Origin: Helianthus annuus | Taxonomy: Eukaryota > Streptophyta > Magnoliopsida > Asterales > Asteraceae | DNA length: 64,000 nucleotides | Assembly (NCBI RefSeq): GCF_002127325.2 | Contig: NC_035444.2 | Coordinates: 81,891,870 to 81,955,869 of the forward strand | Direction: 5' to 3' | In this document: in pieces, positions 13,479 to 24,409 of the stretch | Layout: every line of letters starts with the position of its first letter | How positions within the stretch are numbered: the stretch's first letter is position 1 | The notes under the pieces: generated by a model | Databases searched by the model: none | What the model saw: only the letters and a program-made list of their open reading frames with translations | Told to the model about the DNA's origin: nothing | Translations under genes and position numbers: made by a program

Positions 13479-13835
13479 GATGGTTCAAATGAAAACCACT
13501 TTTATTGTCAAAACTCGAAAACTAACTAAAAAAAGCCTAAAAAACACACAAAAAATTTTTTTTTTTCAATTTTTTTATAAAAATCGCTAGTTTTTATATA
13601 TAAAAAAACTTTTTTTCAAAAAAAAAAAAATTTGTGTACTGCACATGTGTAATAATACACATGTGCACTACACAAATTTTTTTTTTTTTTGAAATTTTTT
13701 TTTATATATTAAAAAAGCTGCGAAATTTGGTTTGCAAAAAAAAAAATTAAAAAAAAAATTTTTGTATGTTTTTTTGGCTTTTTTTAATTAGTTTTCGAGT
13801 TTTCACAATAACTAGTGGTTTTCATTTGAACCTTC

Positions 13836-13884
<49 letters not shown>

Positions 13885-14474
13885 ATTATATTTATATACA
13901 TACCTGAAATTTCAAAATGAGGATCTAAAAAATTTAGGTGTCCAAACCTAGGGTTTACTTTTTTATGAAGTAGGCAACCCTGTATAGGAGGTTATCAAAG
14001 TAGGAAACAAGAATAGGTGTGCGTTTACCTAACTCAACAACAATAGCGGGAGTCTTTGAGCTGTTTGAGAGCTACTGGCCTGACATATGACAAGCACACT
14101 TAGATAATCTAAACACATACGATAAAATAAAAACAAAAATAGAATTTGAAGTATCTTCTATTTTTTATATAATACAAATTTTACACGTCTAAAGGCTTTA
14201 GGTGGTAATATATATAGATCATCGTTATTGACTCAAAATCACACCTTAATATTATAATTGTGTTTCACTCCAAATAAGATTTTATAAAACAATTTTTTTA
14301 ATTTTTAATTTTATAACATAGTTTGACTATCTTTTTTTTTTTTTGCAATTTCGCCTCTGACTTTCTCTATTAGTTTAAATGGCTTTGGATTTTACCTTTC
14401 TCAATTGAGCCCTTGAAATGCCATGAAATCTACATGCTACAGTCTGCTCCTGAATGATTAGCCAGATCCATTTG
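11189..14474 (-). repeat. Right arm of large inverted repeat
   Basis: Reverse complement of 8636-11142, ending '...ctaatcattgat-like' outer sequence at 'gccagatccatttgt' (14460-14474). It is longer than the left arm because about 770 bp (13308-14078) interrupts it between 'catttaatact' and 'ggcctgacatatg'. The left arm keeps these two segments joined. The extra segment is bounded by ACT/TACT on both sides, which may be a short target duplication. Confidence 0.88.
13436..13879. mobile_element. Hairpin MITE in a TA microsatellite
   Basis: Between two (TA)n runs (about 13436-13474 and 13840-13879) lies a 360-bp near-complete inverted repeat. The left end 'ggttcaaatgaaaaccactt' is mirrored by the right end 'ctagtggttttcatttgaac', and the symmetry continues through 'aaaactcgaaaactaa' to a centre of 'acacatgtgtaataatacac'. 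A TA target fits Tc1/mariner or related MITEs. The family was not identified. Confidence 0.75.
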
Positions 14475-16093
14475 TGATGTGAGATAGGTGAATAACACCA
14501 AACCTAACATTATAACCAACAAAACAAGCACAAAACAGAAAATCCTCATAACTACATGTCAAATAAGGAACAAAAAAAATCCTCATAACTACATGTCAAA
14601 TAAGGAACAAAAAATTCATTTGTTTATAGATCTATACTAGAACATGCTTGTAGAAAATTAAAAATTCTAAAATGTATTTGGTAATGAATTTCTTTGTTTT
14701 TCAAACCGATCTGAGTTATTATGTGTATACGTTACATCAACACCAACAAAATCAAAGCATACATCTCCATAAAATTAATTAACCAAAATTCTCAAATTCG
14801 TACTTTTGAAAACAAGCAATGATTTTTAAAAGTGTAAAGAAAGATTATGAGGCAATTCAAATTAGATAAAACTAAAATTAATAAAAGCTCTTACAATTAC
14901 ACGAAAAAAGAGAGGCCGTCTTTAGGGCCAGGATGTGGATGAATGAGAGAAAAAAGGGTGCGGCGGTGATTAAGTGATTATAATGAAAATGGTATTGTGT
15001 TCGTTTAAATAGGAAGTGTGGGGTTACCCTAATGCGAATTTTACTATAACCACCCTAAGCATTTAAGAGCTTTCAAAATGGAACCCAACTATTATAGAAA
15101 GTATCATTTTGATCTATCATAATGCAAATAAAGTTATTTTTTTACTAGTAACTTAGAGTTTTCGGCCTTTAGGTATGTTGTGAATTTCACTTTTCATCCT
15201 AAATATAAAGAACTAAAAAAGTTGATCCTTTATGTTCATGTGTTGTGATAGTTTATGTCTTTTTGTTTAACGACTGATAATTTTGCATGTAAAGTCTGGT
15301 CACGTGTCTTGCAAATTAATAGGGCAAATTGGATTTTTTACCCTTTAATTGAAAAGAGTAAATTATGTTTCTGACGCATGTGGTTAGGTTACATTAACCA
15401 TATCAACTCAAAAATGAATTTTTTGACAGTTCAAACCCCAATGCCATTTTCCTAATCTTTTTAGCCCCTAAAATTAACTCCATCACGTTATTCGTTAAAA
15501 TCCAATTGCATATCCCTTACATGAGGGCACTTTAGGCAAATACTGTTTAACATAAGAGGTAAATTAAAATATGAAGGACGTATGGTGGTTATATAATAGT
15601 GAAGAGAGAGTGAGATCGAACCTCTGGGGTAAACTTAAGAGAAAAGACCTACACCCAACTCCACCACACAAAATATTGATAATAGTATCCACCCAATAAA
15701 ATATAACATGATCAGGAAGCACAAAAAAGAAAAAAAAGTTATAGTAAAACACAGGCTGCTACAAAAAAAAATAAACAAGTATTTAACATAACTATCTGAA
15801 CATGGTTGACATAATTATTATAAACATAAATTAACACAAAAATTAAGAAGTTACTTTAACAAAAACTAAATTAAATAGTCAAATGAGAGATGTTGGCGGA
15901 GGTATATAGTATAACGATGGTTTCAAAATTTAAAACCTAAAACCAATAAAATAGAAATATAGCATATAAAAACATTTAAATGAATGCATACAAATGATCA
16001 TAAATGAGCAAACATAAATGAACGCATCACCGAATGTTCACGAACATAAACGAACGAACGAAACCTCTATTCATGTCCGTTTGTTTAACTTAC
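14475..16093. other. Intergenic, no gene supported
   Basis: AT-rich DNA. One 37-bp unit, 'cctcataactacatgtcaaa' plus 'taaggaacaaaaaa', is duplicated at 14541-14614. Segments such as 'gtgaatttcacttttcatcc' (about 15180) and 'gagtaaattatgtttctgac' (about 15355) look like decayed MULE-type ends but cannot be paired by eye. Near 16025-16060 there is a short 'cgaa' run. Confidence 0.4.
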
Positions 16094-16501
16094 TGATGTG
16101 CGCAAAATGCAACATATAAATTATATCAAACAAAGCATAAAATCGACCCTTTTTCGGTACTAATGTTGGAAAAAGCATGTTTCTTTATTTACTTTTAATT
16201 TACAGTATCAAAAGAGCTTAAATGAATAAAAAGAATAAATTAACAGCAGAAACCAACACAAATACAAAGAAGAAGAATTGACACGACCTGCCGAACCCCC
16301 ATCCACATTCAAAACAACAAAATAACAAAAACAGAAGCTTAGGCACGGGGCCGTGCCCACTAGGCATGGGTCCATGCCCAGTCAAGATTGTCTATAGAAA
16401 AAGACAACAACAAAAGAAAAACCAACATGGGGCCGTGCTAACCCAACACGGGTCGTGGTCAACTCTAGGATTCGCAGAATCTGTGATAGTATAGCAAGTA
16501 C
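16094..16501 (+). repeat. Family E LTR fragment
   Basis: Starts TGATGTGCGCAAAATGCAAC and follows the first 400 bp of the LTRs at 30312 and 53500, including the GC-rich dyads (cacggggccgtg at about 16343, catggggccgtg at about 16427, cacgggtcgtgg at about 16448). It is cut off exactly where the chromovirus LTR begins, so the chromovirus inserted into it. Confidence 0.82.
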
Positions 16502-19265
16502 TGTGACAACCCGTAACTTCAGGTTACTACTTTAACCGAACCACAGTTAATTTAAACATACATTCATAGCACTACATTTAACTAGGGTTAGTTAGATGAG
16601 TCTACTTTGGTAATTCAGGGAATTACCAGAACACACGCACATGATAATTCTTGAACGTTGGAGAGTAACGCGAATAATAATTATAATGAATGGTATATAC
16701 GAAACGTAGGTGTTGCATGACAACTACATGAGCTACATGCTTTAATTGTAAATTACAATTAGTTTTGTGTTTTGTGTGAAAGTTACAAAGTTAGGGGTGT
16801 TTAGTGTTAATATTGAAAATAAAATAAAAATCTTGCAACCCTAATTATTCCTCATAATCCAAGTTACGGCAGTTCATCATTTCTTCAATCATTTCTCTAA
16901 TCCCTGGCTACACAAGTTTCACACACATCAATCTTGATCTTTCTATCCACCTAGAATCAAGCCAAGGTAATTGCTTTATGATTGTACGCTATTATCTCTG
17001 CTCTTTTGATTTCATGCAAGCCCTAGTCCTCCAAACAATGGTTCTGTGTTTAGTTAATCGTTCTGATAGTTTGCGCTATGGTCTGTGAATGATTACGTAA
17101 TGGTTTATCTGTTATCTGGATGCAATCCATATGCTAGAATTGTTAAATTGTTGTTTGATTCATATGCTAGATTAGGGTTTTGATCGTAGAGAAGTAACTG
17201 TTGTATTGAAAACTGCTTATCTTGTGTTCATGAGCGATTATGTTTAGTCCGACTTTGTGAAGTCACAAAGTCAGGGTTTTGGGAAGCAAAACGATCAGAG
17301 TTTATTAGGTCCTTATATATAGTCAGACTTTATAAATAATGAAGTCAGGATTTATTTATGTTGTGTATTATCCGGGTTTTCCTTGACCTAGTCCGAGTTT
17401 ATACGTGTTCGGTATGGATTCCAAGTTTACATGATTACCTATGGATGTAGAGTCCGAATTTGTTAAGTGAAGGGAGTCCGAATTTATCTTTGAATCTGAA
17501 TTTGCATATATCCGAGCTTATTATGTGATGTTTAAATTTGTATGATGTTCGAACATAAGTGAGTCCGAGTTTGTTGGATGTCCGAGTTTACGTGTTATCA
17601 TAGATCCGATTTTAGTAATTATGCATGATGTGTTCCAAATTTATGTAAGTGGATGGTGATATATAAAATTCCGAACTTATGTATGTAGGCATATAAGGTT
17701 CCAAGTTCATCAGAGTTTATTCATATGGTATGGTCTGGGTTATGATACATATTAATGGATCCGAGTTTCTCTACGTGTACCTAAGTTTTGAGCTTCCTGA
17801 ATTAGATGTATCCGAACTTAGTGTTAAAAGATGGGTTCGAGTTTACTGGTTTGGAGTCCGGGTTTACCATTACTTGGTGTCCGAGTTACTTGAGTTTATG
17901 GAGGTCCGAATTTATATTGAGTTAAGGGGGGTCCAGGCTATGTTAATAAAGATGTCCGGATTTATGGGTATAGAATGAAATCCGAGTTTATGAAGGACAT
18001 GCCGGCTCCGAGTTTATATATGTTTATACTTTATATATATATAATCCGACTTTATTTACAAGGTTCCAATGTTTAATGTTTGGTACCTAATGTGTCCGAC
18101 TTTACGGGTATATATAAAAAGGAAGTTCTGAGTTTCATATATGGTTCCAAATGTGATCAATATCTCTGAGTTGTATGTTGTGTCATGAATAATAGTTCCA
18201 TGTTATGTGTTCTGAATATATTGATCTGAGTATGGAATATACGTGAATATTTGTATCTGAGTTACTTGTAATACATGTTTAATTGTCCGAGTTTTACATA
18301 CTTGATCTCTGAATCACCAACAAGTCACCAACTAGACACTGAATGTTACTGAATGTTAAACTTGTGGAATTGATCACATTAAACACTTGATTGTTTAGGT
18401 ACTTAGGGTATTGCAAACCCTACTCGTATACTTACTATACTTGCACGATATTGTACATTAGGTCACGTGTGACGGACCTAACATATTATTAACGCTAGAA
18501 GTACGTAAACACAAACCGAGCAAACCAATGTGAGTTCACTACTTTTTTCACAAGCATGCGTCTCAGGGGGACAAACAAATTACTATTCCTGGGAGGAATA
18601 CTTTTCAATGTTTTGGTTTAATTTCGATGTTAGTTAATAAACTCAACTCTATCACGAAAGTCCCTACTTACATACCGAGCTAGTTGCCTGGGAGGCAATG
18701 GGGTATTAGTTGATAGCACTATTAGGCCTAACAAACCTCACACCGTACCTGGGAGGACGGGCGTGAACTAATGACCTTAAACACTTTGATCAATGATGAT
18801 AAACATTCATGAGGGCACCAAAAAAGAACAGTCAATCGGTATTGAGTTTATTATTCGTAAGATGTCCTTAAACTAAACACATACATGATTTTCGTTAAAC
18901 AAAACTGTGAACTGGCCAACTTTATGTTGACACACTTTTCTGTATGCTTGCAGGTCGTTAGATGCATCATACGCTGCAACTTGCTATCTGGAGAGTGGAA
19001 GGTGTCATGGGGCGTATTATTGGAGTGAATGTTAAACACTTCGCATTTTAAAACAATATGATTTTAATCATTTTTAAACGATTATATTGCTTCCGCTAAT
19101 TACATTGTTTTGTTGAATCGACAAGTTTTGAAATGCACTAATCATGTTGAATGTGATGTTTGTTTTACTGTCATTTACTATTAGTTCGACTTAATTAGTG
19201 GCTAGATCCTGGTACATCACACGCCTCGCGGTGACATCCGCATGTAGGCTTTTGGGAGTATGACA
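16502..19265 (+). repeat. Chromovirus 5' LTR (2.76 kb) with TCCGAGTTTA motif array
   Basis: Opens TGTGACAACCCG and closes ...GGGAGTATGACA next to the primer site. Between about 17245 and 18300 it holds dozens of variants of a ten-base motif, TCCGAGTTTA (also TCCGAATTTA, TCCGACTTTA, TTCCAAGTTTA), every 20-45 bp on the plus strand. The rest is unremarkable noncoding LTR. Confidence 0.82.
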
Positions 19266-19268
19266 GTT

Positions 19269-19282
19269 TGGTATCCGAGCCA
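19269..19282 (+). other. Primer binding site (tRNA-Met type)
   Basis: TGGTATCCGAGCCA resembles the usual tRNA-iMet site TGGTATCAGAGCCA with one change. It begins three bases after the LTR end. Confidence 0.82.
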
Positions 19283-19769
19283 CTGGTTATAGTGAATCAG
19301 TTCCGAAAGCGACCATGACACTACGCTCCAGATTGCAAGGTTCGTCTTTTATTATTGTATACATTATACGTCTAGCGTACACATATGCATTGCATTAAAT
19401 ACCCAGCATTACAGTATAATTACATGTATTACTTGTTTACATTATGATGCATATTTAGTATGACATAATCTTTAGACCTTCATAATCCTTATCGTTTTGA
19501 AAACACCTTAACTTTTAACACTTGAATCTGAGAATCTTTTGACGCAAGTTAAGAGGAACTGGGATGAACATGCAAATCACGTTATCATTATGAGTGTACA
19601 CTATATAAGAGTGCATATGAGTCCTAGTGAGGCTTAGCAAGTGTAAAGGGGTTCTGACCCATTATCCAACATAATTGGGGAATCAACAATATATAGGAGT
19701 CATAGCGATGATTGACTTCTACTCAATCTTGATCCTTACTCTTTCCACTCTTCTTGTGGATAAAGAATC

Positions 19770-21691
19770 ATGAGTGGATGTGGTGGTCGCCACGGCAGTG
19801 GACGTGGCAACATCGTCATGACTCAGGTGGAGTTGATGGATCTCATTAACACACGTGTGGCCGAGGCTTTAGCAGCTCAGCAAGCTGGTACGAAATTTAC
19901 AACAAGATGGTTTTGTTCTTTATGCGTGTATTCAAACTCTCATTCGTGCGTTGTACATTCTTTTGCCTTCAGGTCAACACATGAACCAAAATCAGAACAA
20001 TCTGCCCGTTTGCACTTTCAAGACGTTTATAGATTGCAAGCCACAAACTTTCAGTGGGACTGAAGGAGCAGTGGGACTTCTTCACTGGTTTGAGAAGGCC
20101 GAATCAGCATTTTCTATGTGTAACTGTCCGGCTGGGGACAGGGTGAAGTTTGTTTCAGGCACACTGGAGGATGGTGCCTTAACTTGGTGGAACGCCCAAG
20201 TTCAGATGCTTGGAATTGAGGTGCCGAATACTACAACTTGGGACGACTTTAAGGAATTGATGCGGGAGGAGTACTGTCCACGTGAATAGATTCAAAAGTT
20301 AGAGAATGGGTACTATCATTTAAAGATGGTAGGATCCGAGATCGAAGCCTATACGAAGCGATATCACGAGCTTGCAAAGATGTGTCCTAATCTGTCAAAC
20401 CCGACCTACAAGAGGATCGAACTGTATATTAATGGTTTGGCGCCAGATCAAGAGTATGGTTACTGTGGCGAATCTCAATAACTTACCATGGATTATCCGT
20501 CTAGCCTACAAGATTACTGACAAAGAAGTCGAACGCGGTGCACTACCAGAGCGTGGTGCTGCGCCTACTCCTGTTGTCGAGAACAAACGAAAGTGGAACG
20601 ACTCAGAAAAGATCTCCAATCCCAACCAACAACAGAAGAAGGCTGATAACAACAACCGTAATTTCAACCAGTCATCCTCAGCAAATCAGAACCAAGGCAA
20701 AAATCAAAATCAGGGTTCTTACGCAGGTAAGCAGCCAAAGTGTAATAAGTGCAACTACCATCACCATGGGTAGTGCACTCGAACCTGTCAGAGGTGTGAC
20801 AAAGTGGGTCATATGGCAAAAGACTGCAGAGCTCCGTTCCCAAAACAGCAGCAACATCAACAACAACAACATCAACAACAAGAACAACAGCTACAACAAC
20901 AACAGAGGCAACAACCGCAACAGAATCAGGGTAATCGAAAGGGGTGCTTCTAGTGTGGAAGCAAGGGCTACTTCAGGAAGGATTGCCCATAGTTGAACCA
21001 GAACACCAACAACAATGGGAACAACAACAATAACAACAACGCCAGAAATCACGACAACAACAACGGTGGAAATGGTGCTCGAGGGAGGGCATTCACTATT
21101 GGCTCGGGTGACGCCAGGACCGATGGCAACGTCGTGACCGATACCTTTTCAGTTAACAATCTTTTCACCTTTGTTTTATTTGATTCCGGTGCTAATTGGA
21201 GTTATGTGTCCTTGAAATTTGGTAAACTGTTAGGATTGACCCCGACACCTCTCGAAACCAAACAGGCTGTAGAAATGGCTGACGACAAACCAATTGAAGC
21301 GTCTCATGTTCACTTTGGGTGCAAACTCGACCTTCTAGGTCAAGTGTTCGACATTGACCTCCGTCCTGTTACTCTTGGTAGCTTTGATGCAGTTGTCGGT
21401 ATGGAGTGGTTATCCAAATACCGAGCTGAAATTCTCTGTAAAGAGAAGGTCGTTCGTATTCCACTCCTTAGTGGAGATTCTTTGTCCGTTCAGGGTTATC
21501 GAAGTGGTACTACGGTTTGCATCATCTCGGCAATGAAAGCCCAGAAGTGTATACAAAAGGGTTATCCTGCTATTCTAGCTCTCGTTACCGATACCCAATC
21601 TGAGGAAAAGAAGATCGAAGACATTCTGGTCGTTCGCAAACTTGCATGTCTTTCCACCCCCGAAAACATTTATAAAAATGTAAAACGGTAA
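19770..21691 (+). pseudogene. Chromovirus gag-protease, with putative intron and multiple stops
   Basis: Gag starts at ATG 19770 (MSGCGGRHGSGRG). An 85-bp GT-AG segment at 19888-19972 interrupts the reading frame and, if spliced, joins ...AAQQAG to QHMNQNQNN in frame. The gag core (GAVGLLHWFEKAESAFSMCN, ALTWWN) lies at 20050-20285. TAG stops at 20287, 20771, 20951 and 20990 and a frame change near 20450 kill it; several look like CAG-to-TAG changes. The first zinc knuckle CQRCDKVGHMAKDC is intact at about 20790-20830. The second contains one of the stops and has Tyr for His. Protease motif LFDSGANWSYVS is at about 21178-21215. Similarity ends near 21638, and the last 17 codons are foreign. 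Confidence 0.85.
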
Positions 21692-21957
21692 AAAGTGGGG
21701 GTTATGAACTCACCTTGACGTCCTTGTGCAAAGCTAGCTTATCGTGATTCCGTGATGTTGTTCCAAGAACGTGAATTCGCTAGCATGTAGTCTACGACAT
21801 TCCTAACAAGGAATAACTTATAAGTTTCTAATTAAACAACGAGTTTTTTCCCAAAGTGGTGTTATGGGAAAAAATATTTACCATTTTAGTGTTCTTTCAA
21901 AATTATTTACCAAAATAGTGTTTTCTCTTATTTTTTATTTACTTTCTTATTAAGTCA
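21641..21957. other. Noncoding flank between chromovirus break and MULE
   Basis: Sequence after the chromovirus truncation, 'aaacttgcatgtctttccac' onward, has no recognisable protein and becomes AT-rich before the MULE target duplication. No gene seen. Confidence 0.4.
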
Positions 21958-23792
21958 TTTATTATTGAGTAAATTGCCATTTTAGTCCCTGAGTTTTGTC
22001 CAAATTTGCCATTTTGATCCAAATAGATTTTTTTTTGCATCTGAGTCCCTGACTTTTACATTTCGTTGCCATTTTGATCACTTTGCCTAACTCCATCCAA
22101 AAACCCAGTTACTCTTTTCAATTTAAACCTTTTTAGTTGCCATTTTGATCCAATTCCTAAAAAAACATAAAAATTCTAAAAAATCCAAATAATTCTAAAA
22201 AATCCAAAAAATCCGTTTCGGCGCGGACCGTTTCGAACACGAACCGTTTTGGCGCGAACCGTTTCGAACACGATCTGTTTCGAGCTGAACCGTTACGACG
22301 CGAACCGTTTCGACCTGTACCGTTTCGAAGCCGAACCGTTTCAAGCCGAACCGTTTCGACCCGTACCGTTTCGAACCGAACCGTGCCGTATCGAACCGAA
22401 CCGTTTCGAGCTGAACCGTTTCGACCCGTACCATTTCGACCCGAACCGTTTCGAGCTGAACTGTTTCGACGCGAACCGTTTCGACCCGTACCGTTTCGAA
22501 GCCGAAAACACTTCGGTTCGATATGGTACGGGTCGAAACGGTTCGGTTCGAAACGGTTCACGTCGAAACGGTACGGTTCGGCTCGAAACGGTTCGGGTTC
22601 GAAATGGTACGGTCAGAAACGGTTCAGGTCGAAACGGTTCGCGTCAAAACGGTTCGGTTCAATACGGTACGGGTCTAAACAGTACGGTTCTAAACGGTTC
22701 GCGTCGAAACGGTTCGGTTCGATACGGTACGGGTCGAAACGGTTCGGTCCGAAACGGTTCGCGTCGAAACGGTTCGGTTCGAAACGGTTCGCGTCGAAAC
22801 GGTTCGGCTCGAAACGGTTCGGGTTCGAAACGGTACGGGTCGAAACGGTTCGTGTCGAAACGGTTCGGCTCGAAACGGTTCGCATCGAAACTGTACGGGT
22901 CGAAACGGTACGGTTAGAAACGGTTCGCGTCGAAACGGTACGGTTCGATACGGTACGGGTTCGAAACGGTTCGCGTCGAAACGGTTCGGTTCGATACGGT
23001 ACGGGTCGAAACGGTTCGGTTCGATACGGTACAGGTCTAAACGGTACGGTTCGAAACGGTTCGTGTCAAAACGGTTCGGTTCGATACAGTACGGGTCGAA
23101 ACGGTTCGGTTCGAAACGGTTCGCGTCGAAACGGTTCGGTTCGAAACGGTTCGCGTCGAAACGGTTTGGCTCGAAACGGTTCGGGTTCGAAACGGTACGG
23201 GTCGAAATGGTTCGTGTCGAAACGGTTCGGCTCGAAATGGTTCGCGTCGAATCGGTACAGGTCGAAACGGTACGCTTCGAAACGGTTCGCGTCGAAACGG
23301 TACGGTTCGATACGGTACGGGTTCGAAACGGTTCGCGTCGAAACGGTTTGGTTCGATACGGTACGGGTCGAAACGGTTCGGTTCGAAACGGTACGGGTCG
23401 AAACGGTTCGTGCCGAAACATTTAATGATTTTTGGATTTTTTAGAATTTTTTTGATTTTTTAGAATTTTTATGATTTTTTAGAATTTTTTTATTTTTATA
23501 TTTTTTAGAATTTTTATGATTTTTTAGAATTTTTATGATTTTTTAGAATTTTTTGAATTTTTTTTGATTTTTTTGGAATTGGATCAAAATGGCAACTGAA
23601 AACATTTTTTAAGAAAATCCCCAAAATACCCCTGTTACAAACTGGGTTTTTGGATGGAGTTAAACAAAATGATCAAAATGGCAACAAAATGTAAAAGTCA
23701 GGGACCCAGATGCAAAAAAAAAACTATTTGGATCAAAATGGCAAATTTGAACAAAACTCAGGGACTAAAATGGCAATTTACTCTTTATTATT
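21958..23792. mobile_element. MULE-type TIR transposon with satellite core
   Basis: Direct 9-bp target duplications TTTATTATT lie at 21958-21966 and 23784-23792. The element itself is 21967-23783 (1817 bp). Ends are inverted: GAGTAAATTGCCATTTTAG at the left, and its complement 'ctaaaatggcaatttactc' at the right. The match continues for at least 140 bp (through 'ccatccaaaaacccagtt'). A 9-bp duplication with long TIRs is the mark of the Mutator superfamily. There is no transposase gene, so it is non-autonomous. The inside is a short-period satellite (see the next entry). Confidence 0.92.
22205..23420. repeat. 15-bp satellite (GTCGAAACGGTTCGG family) filling the MULE
   Basis: Almost pure tandem units such as 'cgtcgaaacggttcg', with variants 'gttcgatacggtacg' and 'ggttcgaaacggtacg'. 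Units read 'ccgtttcga' on the plus strand up to about 22505 and 'tcgaaacgg' from about 22511 on, so the array flips orientation once. Because the unit is five codons long, stop-free frames run for hundreds of codons on both strands. They have a repeating R/N/G/S/F composition and are not genes. Confidence 0.92.
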
Positions 23793-24200
23793 AGATAACA
23801 AAATTTGAAAAAATGGCAAATTTACTCCCGTGAAGAATTCAACATTTCGATGGAGTTTGTTCTTTTATGATATTCTTTTTATCTTCTTATTTTATATACC
23901 ATTTATTTGTTTTTTTGTTTTATTTTTTTCAATCGTTAGTTTTATTTTTCTAAATTTATATTATGAGCTTAACCATATTAACAACAGCCATAAATAATCT
24001 AAAATAAATCTAAACAATGAAATAAAAAACATGATAAAGCTAATCAAATATTAAACTTGATGCATTACCGTTTTCAATATCAAATACAAACAAAACTAAA
24101 AATGCCAAATAAAGTCGAGTCACAATCGATCTTAATTTCAAATAGAGTAAAAGAAAAAAAATGTCAAAAAAAAAAAAAAAAAATAAAAAAACCAACCAAC
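23793..24200. other. AT-rich intergenic DNA
   Basis: Low-complexity A/T-rich stretch with a poly-A run at about 24164-24182. No gene, RNA or clear repeat boundary seen. Confidence 0.4.
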
Positions 24201-24342
24201 TTAGTGATCGTTATTCGTTCTTCTAGGCTTAGCGGGACATCTTGCCCGGTTATGGCCAGGTCGTCTACAAATACCACAAAGCACAGTTCTTTTCTTCTCT
24301 TTAATATCCATTCCGTAGCCTTGTTGAGCAAGGACGACCCCT
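24201..24342 (-). pseudogene. CCHC zinc-knuckle C-terminal fragment (FAR1/MULE-transposase style)
   Basis: On the minus strand one frame reads ...KEKKRTVLCGICRRPGHNRA RCP and stops at 24201. It contains a perfect C-x2-C-x4-H-x4-C knuckle with basic flanks. Such a tail is typical of FAR1-related and MuDR-type transposases and of some gag proteins, so the exact family is open. Upstream coding sequence is not visible. A 28-bp stretch of it, 'cttgttgagcaaggacgacc', returns inverted at about 24383-24411. Confidence 0.5.
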
Positions 24343-24409
24343 TTTGTCTCGTTTTAGATCTGAATTGGGAAGTAATTCTCTGAAGGGGTCGTCCTCGCTC
24401 AACAAGGTA

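Larger units (their letters stand above)
16502..21640 (+). mobile_element. Chromovirus (Tekay-like Ty3/gypsy), truncated
   Basis: Order: LTR, primer binding site, leader, gag, protease. The polyprotein stops resembling the family just after 'EDILVVR' (about 21638), where reverse transcriptase should begin. No reverse transcriptase, integrase, chromodomain or 3' LTR follows. The element is therefore deletion-truncated, and gag carries several stops. Tekay assignment rests on gag style (LLHWFEKAE...ALTWWN) and the very long LTR. Confidence 0.82.

Noticed and set aside
6523..16512. 5017-6533 and 16502-19265 as the two LTRs of one element
   Set aside because: Their interiors do not align by eye, and the first has no TGTGACAACCCG-type start; shared features are limited to terminal TGACA-like ends.
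17245..18300. CRISPR-like regular repeats in the LTR
   Set aside because: The motif is ten bases with irregular spacing in plant nuclear DNA; no palindromic repeat of CRISPR length and no cas genes.
22157..23444. Overlapping long ORFs on both strands rich in R, N, G, S, F
   Set aside because: They are readings of a 15-bp satellite in which no frame-breaking stop occurs; composition repeats exactly with the DNA period.
24210..24300. Minus-strand frame with FVVFVDDLAITGQDVP resembling a reverse-transcriptase YVDD motif
   Set aside because: The neighbouring frame reads a perfect CCHC knuckle (CGICRRPGHNRARC) with a proper stop; the VDD string is its shadow.
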